Positions 1 to 9,017 of a DNA stretch of 58,457 nt are shown here, piece after piece; positions within the stretch are counted from its first letter, which is position 1, and every line of letters starts with the position of its first letter. The stretch is from positions 1-58,457 of the forward strand of contig CAZXEJ010000008.1 of the NCBI GenBank assembly GCA_964639895.1. The letters run 5' to 3'. A model generated the notes under the pieces. That model worked only from the letters and a program-made list of their open reading frames with translations. It had not been told where the DNA came from and ran no database searches. The translations under genes were made by a program, and so were the position numbers. This DNA comes from CAZXEJ01 sp964639895. Its GTDB lineage: Bacteria; Desulfobacterota_D; UBA1144; Nemesobacterales; JADFKM01.

Positions 1-157
1 AGAGTTACCTCCGATATCGCTGCAGCATCCGCTCACGGCGGTCTGCCTCAAGAGGCGTGGAGTTCCGGGCCGGAGGTCCCGCACACGGCGGGGGGCTTCA
101 GGGCCGATGCCGTCCTCGGGGCTTGTAAACGGGGGGTGCTCCGAGTATTTTTTTTAT
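1..157. other. window edge / upstream region of the S41 peptidase
   Basis: No gene is assigned. The protease reading frame stays open from the window edge, but the residues encoded before position 158 do not resemble a signal peptide or any known domain. In many Gram-negative genomes an EnvC-type M23 peptidase precedes this protease; no recognisable end of one is visible here. Confidence 0.4.
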
Positions 158-1300
158 ATGCCGCGCATAAGAGCTTTGTTCATCTCCGTTCTCGTCCTAC
201 TTGCCCTAGCATCGGGCGTCGAAGCCGCCTCCCCCCCTTCTTCCCGCGACGAGGAGATCTACGAGGGTATCGCTACTTTCACAAAGGTGCTCGACATCGT
301 CGAGCGCAACTACGTCGAAGAGGTCGACCCCAAGAAGCTTACGACCGGGGCCATCGAGGGGTTGATCAAGACGCTCGATCCCCACTCGGCCTATCTCACG
401 CCAGAGAGGTTCAAGGAGTTCGAGGAAGGTACGGCCGGTAAGTTCGGTGGCGTGGGGCTGGAGGTGTACATGGAGGACGGTACACTCACTGTGATAGCTC
501 CCATCGAAGGCAGCCCCGCCGAGAGGGCGGGTGTCAGGGCGGGGGACAAGATAGTGGAGATAGACGGCAAGCCGACGGCCGGCATGAATGTGTATGACGC
601 CGTAAAGGTGCTGCGCGGTGAGGAGGGAACAGAGGTGACGCTCGGCATCAGGCGGCCCGGCAGCACGAAGGTGGAGCGCATCACTCTCAAGCGGGAGATC
701 ATACATCCTAAGAGTATAAAATTCTCTCTCAAAGAGGGGGGCGTGGGGTACGTCAAGATAACAAACTTCCAGGATGGTACGTCAGAAGAGCTCACCAAGG
801 CGCTCGCGGAGCTTGAGAGCAGAAACGGCAAGCCGTTGCGCGGCTTGGTGCTCGATCTCCGCAACAACCCCGGAGGGCTGCTTTCCGAGGCCGTAGGAGT
901 CACCGACGCCTTCCTCAAGGAGGGTGTGATAGTCAAGGTCGTGGGCAGGGCGGACGACCAGTCGGTCGAGTACAAGGCGTCGCCCGGGGCCGACTACGCC
1001 TTTCCCATGGTGGTGCTGGTCAACAAAGGCAGCGCCAGTGCATCCGAGGTGGTTGCCGAGGCGTTGCAGGATCAGAAGAGGGCCGTCATCCTCGGCACGC
1101 GCACCTTCGGCAAGGGCAGCGTCCAGACCATCATTAAGCTCGACGACGGCTCCGGCCTCAAGCTTACGACCGCCCATTTCTACGCTCCCAGCGGGCGCAC
1201 GATAGAACACGTTGGGGTAACGCCCGACGTGATGGTCAAGGATGTGCCGGGAAAGGATGTGCAACTCCAAAGGGCGCTCGAGCTGTTGAGGGCGCGCTAG
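158..1300 (+). CDS. ctpA: S41 family carboxy-terminal processing protease (CtpA/Prc type)
   Basis: Periplasmic serine protease that trims C-termini of envelope proteins. The frame is open further upstream, but the ATG at 158 gives a clean signal peptide (MPRIRALFISVLVLLALASG) ending near residue 23, so this start is chosen (380 aa). A PDZ domain spans about residues 93-165 (GGVGLEV, then SPAERAGVRAGDKIVEIDG). The S41 catalytic Ser-Lys dyad is present: Ser294 in GSASASE and Lys319 in FGKGSVQT, 25 residues apart as in E. coli Prc. The length fits short CtpA proteins. The polysaccharide deacetylase-like gene follows 69 nt downstream, a common pairing in Gram-negative bacteria. Confidence 0.93.
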   Translation: MPRIRALFISVLVLLALASGVEAASPPSSRDEEIYEGIATFTKVLDIVERNYVEEVDPKKLTTGAIEGLIKTLDPHSAYLTPERFKEFEEGTAGKFGGVGLEVYMEDGTLTVIAPIEGSPAERAGVRAGDKIVEIDGKPTAGMNVYDAVKVLRGEEGTEVTLGIRRPGSTKVERITLKREIIHPKSIKFSLKEGGVGYVKITNFQDGTSEELTKALAELESRNGKPLRGLVLDLRNNPGGLLSEAVGVTDAFLKEGVIVKVVGRADDQSVEYKASPGADYAFPMVVLVNKGSASASEVVAEALQDQKRAVILGTRTFGKGSVQTIIKLDDGSGLKLTTAHFYAPSGRTIEHVGVTPDVMVKDVPGKDVQLQRALELLRAR

Positions 1301-1369
1301 AGGTCCCCGGCCGGCGACGCCGGCTCGACGCCTGTCGTCTACGACTCAACTACAACACCAAGGACCACA

Positions 1370-2665
1370 TTGCCTACCAGACGCTCGGGCACCAGGAGAG
1401 GAGTAAGGGGCAGAAGAAGGAAGCGCTCGGCTCGCGGCCGGGGTCGCGGTTTGATGATGGTGGGGAGTGTGGTTCTCTTGGCCGGGGTCGTGCTCTATGC
1501 TGGCTGGGTATTCGTGGCCCCGCTCCTGAGCGAACGCCTTGCGGGCCACACCCGCCTGGAGCGGCAGATAGAGCTCGTCGACGAGGCGCTGAGGGCCGCC
1601 TTCATCGAAGCCAGTGTGAGCAGGACCCACGTGGCCTATGACAGCACCGAGATGCGGTATGATGCGGGGCGCTCGTGGAGGTTCAGGGAGGTAGGGTTGA
1701 GGCTTCGCACACCGGCTCAGGTGTCGGCGCTGGCCTCGGCGCTGAGGGCACGGGTTCCACCGACCGGGGCCCGGCTTCGCCTACACTCCATCGAGCACGG
1801 TCTGGCCGCGCGCATCACCGTCGCCGGTGTGGCCACGCACGAGATCATGTTCACGTTCCCACGCCGCGGCAAGAGCGCCCGTCGCAACAGACGACCGGTC
1901 CCGCCGCCCGTGGCGCCGTCGCCGCCAGCCACTGTTGGTGCCGCGCCCGTGGCAGCAGGCCGTAATGGAATCCCTGCTCCCCTTGGTTCCGCCAGGCCCA
2001 AGGTCGCCATCATCGTCGACGACATGGGAAGGGACAAAGAATCGGTGGAACGCCTGCTCGCCATAGAGGCACCGCTCGCCTTCGCCGTACTACCGCACCT
2101 TCCCTACTCGTCCTATACCGCCAGGCGCGCCCACGCCCACGGGCGCGACGTGCTGCTGCACCTGCCCATGGAACCCGATCCTTCGAGCGGCTACGACGCC
2201 TCCGACGCCGGTGACGGCGTTCTGCTCACGACGTTTTCCGAGGAGGAGATCGTACGAATTGTGGACGAAGACCTCGCATCAGTGCCCTATGTCGTAGGGG
2301 TCAACAACCACATGGGATCCAAGTTCACCGAGGACGCCCGTCTCATGGAGGTGGTACTCAGGCGGATCCGGGACCGCGGGCTGTTCTTCGTCGACAGCCG
2401 AACGACTGCCGCGACCAAGGGCTACGAGACCGCAAGGAGACTGGGTGTCAAGGCGATCGAAAGGAAGGTCTTCTTGGACGAGGGCGGAGGCGGCACGGGC
2501 TACGTGAAAGCGCAACTGAGGAGGCTGGTAGAGGAATCGCGGCGGCACGGCCGGGCTGTGGCCATATGCCATCCCTATCCGGAGACGGTGGAGGCGCTCC
2601 GGGAGGAGATCCCTCGCCTTAAGAAGGAGGTGGACATAGTGCCGGTGTCGTCCCTTGTAAGATAG
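1370..2665 (+). CDS. divergent polysaccharide deacetylase (DUF610/YibQ family)
   Basis: 431 aa. A very basic N-terminus (about 28 residues rich in Arg) precedes one membrane segment (about 31-50). A poorly conserved periplasmic linker follows, then a Pro/Ala-rich spacer and a C-terminal NodB-like domain from about residue 210. Family motifs are visible: VAIIVDDMG, LLHLPME, GVNNHMGSKFT, FFVDSRTT and AICHPYPET. The TTG at 1370 is chosen because AAGGA lies five bases upstream; an internal ATG at 1454 would remove the basic tail but keep the anchor. The family normally follows ctpA, as here. The substrate is unproven; a role in envelope polysaccharide or murein remodelling is inferred. Confidence 0.87.
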   Translation: MPTRRSGTRRGVRGRRRKRSARGRGRGLMMVGSVVLLAGVVLYAGWVFVAPLLSERLAGHTRLERQIELVDEALRAAFIEASVSRTHVAYDSTEMRYDAGRSWRFREVGLRLRTPAQVSALASALRARVPPTGARLRLHSIEHGLAARITVAGVATHEIMFTFPRRGKSARRNRRPVPPPVAPSPPATVGAAPVAAGRNGIPAPLGSARPKVAIIVDDMGRDKESVERLLAIEAPLAFAVLPHLPYSSYTARRAHAHGRDVLLHLPMEPDPSSGYDASDAGDGVLLTTFSEEEIVRIVDEDLASVPYVVGVNNHMGSKFTEDARLMEVVLRRIRDRGLFFVDSRTTAATKGYETARRLGVKAIERKVFLDEGGGGTGYVKAQLRRLVEESRRHGRAVAICHPYPETVEALREEIPRLKKEVDIVPVSSLVR

Positions 2666-2763
2666 GGTGGGGGGCATGGAGGGTCGGCCTGTTTTGGCGG
2701 CGTGGGTGTACGGTTCGGGCGAAGGTCCTATTTTGGTACTATTCTCTTGCTCCGTTCGTTCGA

Positions 2764-2792
2764 TTGTGCAAAAGAATGTAAAATAGTATTTT
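2764..2792 (+). promoter_or_regulatory. candidate sigma-70 promoter for the 2814 gene
   Basis: TTGTGC (2764-2769) and TATTTT (2787-2792) are separated by 17 nt. A strong GGAGGAG ribosome site follows just before the ATG at 2814. The AT-rich context stands out from the flanking sequence. Confidence 0.5.
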
Positions 2793-2813
2793 GAGGGGTT
2801 TTACCTGGAGGAG

Positions 2814-3011
2814 ATGAGTGGAGGGATGAGCCTTATAAACGAGATCAGGAACGAGCGCGACCCGTGGCTGGGCAGGTTCGAAGAGCACCGCAAGGACGAG
2901 AATGCCGAAGCAGAGGAGCAGGACGAGGAGGTCATCCGCAAGCGGCGTGCCGCGGTGGGAGTGATACTGCCCAAGGAAGAGTACCTCAGGCGCATGAAGG
3001 GCGAGGACTGA
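2814..3011 (+). CDS. small charged hypothetical protein
   Basis: 65 aa, very rich in Glu, Arg and Lys, with no membrane segment or cysteine. It begins MSGGMSLINEIRNERDPW and ends EEYLRRMKGED. Translation is well supported: GGAGGAG lies six bases before the ATG at 2814, and a second in-frame ATG at 2826 has its own GGAGGG. It lies just upstream of the ribosomal/primase/sigma block but has its own candidate promoter. I do not recognise the family. The charge pattern suggests a mostly helical soluble protein. It could be a lineage-specific partner of the translation or replication genes that follow, but nothing in the sequence shows this. Confidence 0.65.
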   Translation: MSGGMSLINEIRNERDPWLGRFEEHRKDENAEAEEQDEEVIRKRRAAVGVILPKEEYLRRMKGED

Positions 3012-3105
3012 CTTTGCCGCGTTTCCATTCTGGCAACATGGTCATGTCCCCACCGGCGTGGCACGGTGGATTGTTGGGTGGAAGAAGTATCTTTGTCCGT
3101 TTTTT

Positions 3106-3132
3106 TTGACTATACTATTTGTGTTATATTCT
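3106..3132 (+). promoter_or_regulatory. candidate promoter for rpsU
   Basis: TTGACT at 3106-3111 is followed by an AT-rich tract with overlapping -10 candidates TATATT (3125-3130) and TATTCT (3127-3132). The spacers (13 and 15 nt) are short, so the exact -10 is uncertain. Confidence 0.4.
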
Positions 3133-3204
3133 AACAACCGTGCTCGGTGGGAGAGAAAGCTCTTCTTAGTGCCGTGGCGGAATCGATGGGAGGTTTTCTG
3201 GTAT

Positions 3205-3393
3205 ATGCCGGGAGTAGTAGTCGGAGCCAACGAGAGTATCGACAGTGCGCTCAAGAGGTTCAAGAAACAGGTGGAGAAGGGGGGGATACTGTCCGAGGTG
3301 AGAAGGCGCGAGTACTACGAGAAGCCGAGCGAGAAGAAGAAGAAACGCATCTTCGCTGCCAGAAAGCGGATGCTCAAGAAATCCAGAAGATAA
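3205..3393 (+). CDS. rpsU: 30S ribosomal protein S21
   Basis: 62 aa. The sequence starts MPGVVVGANESIDSALKRFK and has the strongly basic C-terminal half typical of S21 (REYYEKPSEKKKK, ending RMLKKSRR). S21 sits on the 30S platform near the anti-Shine-Dalgarno region and promotes initiation. The frame is open from 3058, but the ATG at 3205 is preceded by GGGAGG and matches family N-termini exactly. dnaG and rpoD follow, reproducing the classic rpsU-dnaG-rpoD operon order, with about 160 nt between rpsU and dnaG holding a small CTCTAT/ATAGAG hairpin at about 3410-3428. Confidence 0.95.
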   Translation: MPGVVVGANESIDSALKRFKKQVEKGGILSEVRRREYYEKPSEKKKKRIFAARKRMLKKSRR

Positions 3394-3555
3394 CACGGGT
3401 TGAAGACATACTCTATTTAACACATAGAGAGGCGTCTTGACGACAGTGAAGTGGCGATCGCCGTAGTGTGCCACGCCACGCAGGCGGACACGTTTACGGT
3501 GTAGCACCATCATGCCGTCGGGTGAGGTCTTTCGTTCTTTTTGAGTGGTCGTTCA

Positions 3556-5325
3556 ATGGCTTCCTTCGTCAATGACGACACCGTCCGTGCCATAAAGGAA
3601 AGGTTGAGCATCGTAACCGTCGTAGAGAAATACGTGTCGCTTGTGAAGAGGGGAGCCTCCTGGAAGGGTCTCTGTCCGTTCCACGACGACACCAACCCCT
3701 CGCTCCACGTGAGCGAAGATAAGGGACTGTTCCACTGTTTCAGTTGCGGTGCGGGTGGCGACGTCTTCGCCTTCTACATGAGATACAACAATGTCTCGTT
3801 CCCCGAGGCACTTGAGGCTCTGGCCAAGATGGCCGGCCTCAGTCCACCCAAGCGTCGGTCTCGTACTGCCGGCGCGAGACGGCTCTCCCCTCTATACGAG
3901 GCGAACGCGGTGGCCTCCGAATTCTACAGCCGCTACCTCGTGTCCCATTCCGGCCGGCGCTATCTGAATTATCTTACCGAAAGGGGGGTGTCGCAGGAAA
4001 CCATAAGAGGGTTTTCCCTCGGCGCGGCCCCCGAGGCATGGGACGCCTTGTATTCGGAGTTGCGTAGGCGCGGTGTGCCGCCGCGGGTGGCCGAGGAAGC
4101 GGGCCTCGTCGTTCCCCGCCGCGGGTCTGAAGGCCACTATGACCGTTTCCGAAACCGCATCGTCTTTCCTATAAAGAACGCTGAGGGAAGGGTGATAGGG
4201 TTCGGGGCAAGGGCAATGGATGGCGCTGAGCCGAAGTATCTCAACACGCCCGAGACCCCCCTGTTTAAGAAGCGATCCTCCTTCTACGGCCTTGATACGG
4301 CCTTGCCCCAGATAAGGCGGTCGGGCGAGGTCGTGGTGGTCGAGGGCTACATGGACGTGCTCGCACTGTGGGAGCATGGGGTGAGAAACGTCGTGGCCAC
4401 GCTCGGCACCTCGCTCACCCACGACCATGCACGCCTTCTCAAGCGCTATACAGACCGCGTCGTTCTCGTCTTCGACGGCGACGAGGCAGGTTCCCGGGCC
4501 GCACTCGGCGCGCTGGCACCGTTCTTGCGGGCGGGCATCTCGCCGAGGGCGGTGTTCCTGCCCGAGGGCGACGATCCCGACACTTACGTGCGCCGCCACG
4601 GGGCCGAGGGATTCAGCGGCATGGTGAACGGCGCCGTCACGTTGATCGATAGGTTCCTGGATACCCTGTGCACCAGGCACTCTTCGGGTGCCCTTACTCT
4701 GCATGCGGCATGCAGGGAGGCTTCGGCTGTGGCGGGGCTCATCGAGAGCCCTGTCGAGAGGGGACATTTCGTGAGGAAGGCGGCCGAGGCGCTCGGGGTG
4801 AGGGAGTCCGAGCTCTCGGCGCTCATGGCGAGGGCCGGTGGAGAGGAGCCTCCTCCCCCCCAGGGGGGCGTCAGGGGCGAAGGGGTGCCGCAACGCGAGA
4901 TGTTTCTGCTCAAGGCTGCCCTGAACTACCCGGAGCTCGCCCGGTGGCTGGACGAGAGGGGGGCTTTGGGCTTGGTGACCCATACCGTCCTCAAGAGTGT
5001 GCTAGCCGAGGTCGTGGCGGCCGGGGGCGAGCTGGAGCTGGGATCGCTCTTGGCTCGTTTCTCCGACGAGCCCGCCGCCCAGGAGCTCATATCCCGCGCC
5101 GTGATGGCGACCGACGATATCGCCGATTGCGAAGGGACTCGGGCGATGGTGGACGAGTGCCTGCGCCACATGGAGCATGCGGCCATACTCAGGGAATTGC
5201 GCCGCGTGCGCGTCGAGTTGGAGCGTGCACGGGAGGCGGACGACGCGGAGAAGGAATACCTCTTGCTCAAGCGTCACAGAGAGCTTGAGCGGGCCAGGGA
5301 AAACCTCAAGAGGAGAGTCCAATGA
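3556..5325 (+). CDS. dnaG: DNA primase DnaG
   Basis: 589 aa. Synthesises RNA primers at the replication fork. The N-terminal CHC2 zinc-binding domain is intact (CPFHDDTNPSLH, then CFSCGAGGD). The TOPRIM catalytic core shows VVVVEGYMDVLAL and the acidic VLVFDGDEAG. The C-terminal helicase-interaction region (about 430-589) is divergent and begins after a Pro/Gly-rich linker. The frame extends to a TTG at 3541, but the ATG at 3556 gives the usual N-terminus (MASFVNDDTVRAIKERLSIV) and has GAGTGG seven bases upstream. The last codons overlap rpoD by ATGA, implying translational coupling. Confidence 0.97.
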   Translation: MASFVNDDTVRAIKERLSIVTVVEKYVSLVKRGASWKGLCPFHDDTNPSLHVSEDKGLFHCFSCGAGGDVFAFYMRYNNVSFPEALEALAKMAGLSPPKRRSRTAGARRLSPLYEANAVASEFYSRYLVSHSGRRYLNYLTERGVSQETIRGFSLGAAPEAWDALYSELRRRGVPPRVAEEAGLVVPRRGSEGHYDRFRNRIVFPIKNAEGRVIGFGARAMDGAEPKYLNTPETPLFKKRSSFYGLDTALPQIRRSGEVVVVEGYMDVLALWEHGVRNVVATLGTSLTHDHARLLKRYTDRVVLVFDGDEAGSRAALGALAPFLRAGISPRAVFLPEGDDPDTYVRRHGAEGFSGMVNGAVTLIDRFLDTLCTRHSSGALTLHAACREASAVAGLIESPVERGHFVRKAAEALGVRESELSALMARAGGEEPPPPQGGVRGEGVPQREMFLLKAALNYPELARWLDERGALGLVTHTVLKSVLAEVVAAGGELELGSLLARFSDEPAAQELISRAVMATDDIADCEGTRAMVDECLRHMEHAAILRELRRVRVELERAREADDAEKEYLLLKRHRELERARENLKRRVQ

Positions 5326-6905
5326 GCGGGAAGGATTCCGTTGGCGTCGACCTTGAGGGTGGAAGAGCGGAGAGCGGCGGCGAGGGATTCACCGTTGGAG
5401 AAGAGCGGTGGAAAGGAGGCGATTACCACCTCGACGTCATGGCCGACAGAATCGACAAGGAGCTGGTTGAAGGGAACGATATGGATGAAGTAGGCGATCA
5501 CAAGGGCTCTCCCCACGTCTTTCGAGAGGTTGGTGACAGGGGGAACGAACATGACCTTATAAGGTTCTATCTGAACGAGATAGCTGGCCACTCGCTGCTC
5601 GACCGCGACGAGGAGATCGCCATGGCCAAGGCCATAGAGGAAGGCAAGGCCATGATGATCGAGGCCGTGGTCAGTTCACCCACCATTACGGCCCAGCTCT
5701 TGAGGCTCGGTGAAGAGTTCATCGAGGGGTCAATCGATATAAAGGAGCTTACGACGGAGTACGACGAGATAGACTCGGCCTCGAACCGCGAGACCTGCAG
5801 GAAGATAAAGAAATCGCTTGCGGCGATGAAGCGCCTTACGGCCGAGAGGGCGAGGCTCGCCAAGCGGCTGGGTTCAACTCGGATCTCGCAGGCGGAGAAG
5901 AGGAAGCTGCGCAGGTCGATCAAGGAGATAAGCGGCAAGCTGATCTCGATCATCCAGGGCATGGAGCTCACCGAGGCGCAGTACGACAAGATACTGGAAG
6001 AGGCGCGGGGTGTGCTGGACCGCACCCAAGACGACGTCGCGGCGACGGCCGGCAGAGGCCGCGGCCGTGGGCGCCGTCCCCTCACTGTCCCCGTCCCTGG
6101 GACGAAGGGGGTGGAGGAGAAGGTGTCCAACCTGCGTAAGGCCGTCCAGGCCCTCGAGGATGCGAAGAGGAAGATCGAGTTTGCAAGGAAGCGGCTGATC
6201 GAATCCAACCTTAGGCTGGTCGTGAGCATAGCGCGCCGCTACATAAACCGAGGCCTTCCGTTTCTCGATCTCATCCAGGAGGGAAACGTGGGCCTTATGC
6301 GGGCGGTGGATAAGTTCGAATATCGCCGGGGTTACAAGTTCTCAACCTACGCCACCTGGTGGATACGCCAGTCCATCACCCGGGCCATAGCAGACCAGGC
6401 GCGCATCATACGTATTCCCGTCCACATGACCGACACCATTAACAAGCTGACCCGCGTCTCAAGGGCGCTGCTCCAGGAACTCGGCCGCGAACCCAACCCC
6501 GAGGAGCTGTCGGAGCGCATGGGTATGCCGGTGGACAAGGTGGAGAAGGTGCTCAAGATAGCCAAGGACCCGGTCTCGCTCGAAAGCCCCATAAGAGACG
6601 AAGAAGACGGCAAGCTGATGGATTTCGTAAAGGACGGAAGAACCGCTTCGCCCTTCGAGGTTTTGGAGCTCAAGGAGCTGAAGCAGATAATGAGAGAGAC
6701 GCTCACGGGCTCGTTGAACGACAGGGAGGAAAAGATAATAAAGCTCCGCTACGGAATAGAGGGGGAGAAGGAGCATACCCTCGAGGAGCTGGGTCGGGAG
6801 TTCAAGGTGACGAGGGAGCGTATAAGGCAGATCGAGGTCAAGGCGATGAAGAAGCTGAGGAGGGCCGGCAGGGTGTTCCCTATAAAAGGGTACGTGGAAA
6901 AGTAG
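5322..6905 (+). CDS. rpoD: RNA polymerase primary sigma factor RpoD (sigma-70)
   Basis: 527 aa. The start ATG overlaps the dnaG stop. Sigma region 1.2 is at about residues 82-115 (LIRFYLNEIAGHSLLDRDEE). A non-conserved acidic/basic insert follows. Region 2 is near-perfect (LRLVVSIARRYINRGLPF, DLIQEGNVGLMRAVDKF, FSTYATWWIRQSITRAIADQ), then region 3 and the region 4 helix-turn-helix (TLEELGREFKVTRERIRQIE). The first 75 residues are acidic and Gly-rich and I do not see the usual region 1.1 fold motif, so the autoinhibitory domain may be degenerate or replaced. The consensus-like TTGACA/TATAAT promoters elsewhere in the window are what this sigma factor should recognise. Confidence 0.97.
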   Translation: MSGKDSVGVDLEGGRAESGGEGFTVGEERWKGGDYHLDVMADRIDKELVEGNDMDEVGDHKGSPHVFREVGDRGNEHDLIRFYLNEIAGHSLLDRDEEIAMAKAIEEGKAMMIEAVVSSPTITAQLLRLGEEFIEGSIDIKELTTEYDEIDSASNRETCRKIKKSLAAMKRLTAERARLAKRLGSTRISQAEKRKLRRSIKEISGKLISIIQGMELTEAQYDKILEEARGVLDRTQDDVAATAGRGRGRGRRPLTVPVPGTKGVEEKVSNLRKAVQALEDAKRKIEFARKRLIESNLRLVVSIARRYINRGLPFLDLIQEGNVGLMRAVDKFEYRRGYKFSTYATWWIRQSITRAIADQARIIRIPVHMTDTINKLTRVSRALLQELGREPNPEELSERMGMPVDKVEKVLKIAKDPVSLESPIRDEEDGKLMDFVKDGRTASPFEVLELKELKQIMRETLTGSLNDREEKIIKLRYGIEGEKEHTLEELGREFKVTRERIRQIEVKAMKKLRRAGRVFPIKGYVEK

Positions 6906-7263
6906 CCTCCCTGCCTGCGCCGCCCCCTCGGGGCCGTGGAGGGCGGGGGTGAAAAGAAATTTTCTTTCGTAACGGACCCTAATATCTCCTGACGATGAGT
7001 ATAGGTTTGCGGGCCGCCGAGCGGCCGCTGTCTGACGTCCGGTAGGAATTGCCTCTCGTGTAGGGGCGCCTCTCCCCCCACATCCACGTTTCCATATCGT
7101 CTCATCCAACGGGTGCTCCTAGCGTTGTAGGGTACTCCATCCGGGTGTTTCCGCCGGCCTGCGTTGTCTCGCTCTTCACCCCCGATGCTCGGTTCATGAT
7201 TTCTCGAGCGCCTACCCACATTTCGCCGCGCCGTCAAGCGGATTCTCTTTCCTCCCTCCCCCA
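6906..7263. other. non-coding spacer between rpoD and the 5S gene
   Basis: No convincing gene. A GC-rich stem (GCCCC, loop CTC, GGGGC, near 6928-6941), then a near-palindromic A/T tract (around 6953-6970), could end the rpoD transcript. A second GC-rich palindrome (CGGCCGC) lies near 7019-7027. Otherwise nothing recognisable. Confidence 0.5.
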
Positions 7264-7292
7264 TTGACAGCCGGCTGGTCGTCGTATATATT
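7264..7292 (+). promoter_or_regulatory. near-consensus sigma-70 promoter of the 5S rRNA gene
   Basis: TTGACA (7264-7269), 17-nt spacer, TATATT (7287-7292). Predicted initiation near 7299 falls at the base of the 5S precursor stem, so the transcript would begin almost at the 5S 5' end. Confidence 0.85.
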
Positions 7293-7305
7293 ATCTCTCT
7301 GCGAA

Positions 7306-7422
7306 TCCGGGTGGCTATGCTGAAGAGGAAACACCTGGTCCCATTCCGAACCCAGAAGTTAAGCTCTTCAAGGCCGATGATACTGCTTCCTTACGGGAGT
7401 GGGAAAGTAGGTAGCCGCCCTG
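7306..7422 (+). rRNA. rrf: 5S ribosomal RNA
   Basis: About 117 nt with the universal bacterial 5S features: GGTGGC near the 5' end, ACACCTGGTCCCATTCCGAA, CCCAGAAGTTAAGC, CCGATGATACTGC, and GTGGGAAAGTAGGTAGCCGCC at the 3' end (read here in pieces). Termini pair (helix I), and the flanks GCGAA (7301-7305) and TTCGC (7424-7428) extend the stem, giving a precursor helix. No 16S, 23S or tRNA gene lies within several kilobases on either side, so this copy is separated from any rRNA operon in view and has its own promoter. It lies between rpoD and purN. Confidence 0.95.
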
Positions 7423-7440
7423 ATTCGCATATCTTTTCTC
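7423..7440 (+). terminator. probable 5S terminator
   Basis: The extended 5S terminal stem (GCGAATC with GATTCGC) is followed at once by the T-rich tract ATCTTTTCTC, the arrangement of an intrinsic terminator. Confidence 0.6.
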
Positions 7441-7475
7441 CACCTCGGGCCTGACGTGTCGGGCTCCGTTTCGAT

Positions 7476-8081
7476 ATGCTCGCCCGTCCCACCAGAACGG
7501 CCGTCTTCGTCTCGGGAAGCGGCACCAACCTCCAGGCACTCATAGACGCAAGGCTCCCGCTTGTCGACATAGTGCTCGTGTTCAGCAACAATCCAGGTGC
7601 CTACGCCATCGAACGCGCCAGGAAGCACGGAATACCCGTTCGGGTGCTCGACCACAGGCGCTTTCCCTCAAGGACCCTCTACGACAAGGAGGTCATGGCC
7701 ATACTTGAGGAATTCGGTGTCGACCTCGTGGTTCTCGCGGGCTACATGAGAATCCTTTCCCCCATGTTCGTCCGAGCCTACAGGAACAGGATAATGAACA
7801 TACACCCCTCGTTGCTGCCGTCATTTCCCGGGGTACATGGGGTGAGGGACGCCCTCCGGTACGGCGTGAAATATACCGGCTGTACGGTACACTTCATCGA
7901 CGAAGGGGTCGATACGGGCCCTATCATAGCACAGGCCGTCGTAGCGGTGAGGGACGACGACACGGAAGAATCGTTGCACCGCCGGATTCAGGCCGAAGAG
8001 CACCGCCTCTATCCGGAGGCGGTAAGGATGTTTTCCGAGGGCAAGCTCCGTGTGCACGGACGCAGGGTTTATACGGCCTGA
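7476..8081 (+). CDS. purN: phosphoribosylglycinamide formyltransferase (GART)
   Basis: 201 aa, typical for PurN. Transfers formyl from 10-formyl-THF to GAR in de novo purine synthesis. The glycine-rich SGSGTNLQALI loop is at residues 13-23. The catalytic triad is visible: Asn108 and His110 in NIHPSLLPSFPG, and Asp146 in DEGVDTGPII. The ATG at 7476 has no obvious Shine-Dalgarno sequence; the region between the 5S terminator and this ATG is only 35 nt, so read-through from the 5S promoter is one possible source of expression. No purM or other purine gene is adjacent. Confidence 0.95.
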   Translation: MLARPTRTAVFVSGSGTNLQALIDARLPLVDIVLVFSNNPGAYAIERARKHGIPVRVLDHRRFPSRTLYDKEVMAILEEFGVDLVVLAGYMRILSPMFVRAYRNRIMNIHPSLLPSFPGVHGVRDALRYGVKYTGCTVHFIDEGVDTGPIIAQAVVAVRDDDTEESLHRRIQAEEHRLYPEAVRMFSEGKLRVHGRRVYTA

Positions 8082-9017
8082 ACAACCAAGTGTCGGCACC
8101 ACCCCATGCCCTAGGTGTTAGCGTACTACATAACGCACTTGGTGCTGGGGGAGCCGGGCCCTGAGATAAGAGGTGAGCCCCTGTCGTTCCAGGATGCTTC
8201 ATGGGACCGCTGCGGGGAATGGGGTCTTATCCCTCGCCCCCCGGGGACCGGCGTTGCCGGACTGGGCTTTGACGTCTGGTTTCGTGGCGTTCCTCTCTAC
8301 TCTATAATATGATCGCGGCCCCCGTGGCCGGCATGACTCGGTGGTATCTCACCATAGGGAGGAGGCTCGGCCGGGAAGAGCTGTGGTGTGGAAACGGTGG
8401 CTTCCGGGAAGGAGGGCCTCTTCTTGCCCAACGGAAGTGCAACAACCGTAAAAAGGGCGCACTCCCAGCCTGGCTGGAAGGCGGCAATCGGCGGGCTGGC
8501 GTGTGTGGTGCTGGTTGGCTACGGCACCGTGCCATGGGAGTGCGTGGGCTGTGTTTGGCCTCGCCATATGTTGTGGGGGCACGCGTAGCTTCGTTGCTGA
8601 GGTTTCGGCTTTGGATCCCCGTCTTGGCGCCTCGACCGGGACCGGCGGCGAGTGTGCTTCCCATCGTGCGCCTTCGCGCTCTGGCGGGAGAGATGGGTGC
8701 TTGGTCGCTGCTTCTCGGGCTGAGAGGTCGGTATGCTGCTCGTCCGTCTCTGCCCCTGGTAGGCGAGATGGGCCTCTCCGCCGCGCCTTGTGAACGCGGA
8801 AGGAGCGTGTGTGTCGGCCGGGGGGAAGGGGTCTCACCCCGTGGCAAGGGGGAACGGGGAAAGTGGTCAAAGTCACATTCACTCCACGGCCGGACGTACG
8901 GACTACGCCGCCCGGGTCAGGACCTCGTCGTGGGTTGCGGCAGGTTGTACGGTGTGGCCCTAGAGTGGTTGCACGGAGTATTGCCGGGATGTCGTCTTCT
9001 GCCCCTTTCGGCTGCGG
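8082..9017. other. 936-bp non-coding convergent spacer
   Basis: Lies between the 3' ends of purN and the minus-strand aroF. Reading frames here (up to 252 codons on the + strand) have no recognisable domain, are Arg/Gly/Pro-rich and lack ribosome sites. CCAAGTG (8087-8093) can pair with CACTTGG (about 8138-8144) in a loose hairpin after purN. Nothing else is recognised. Confidence 0.5.
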
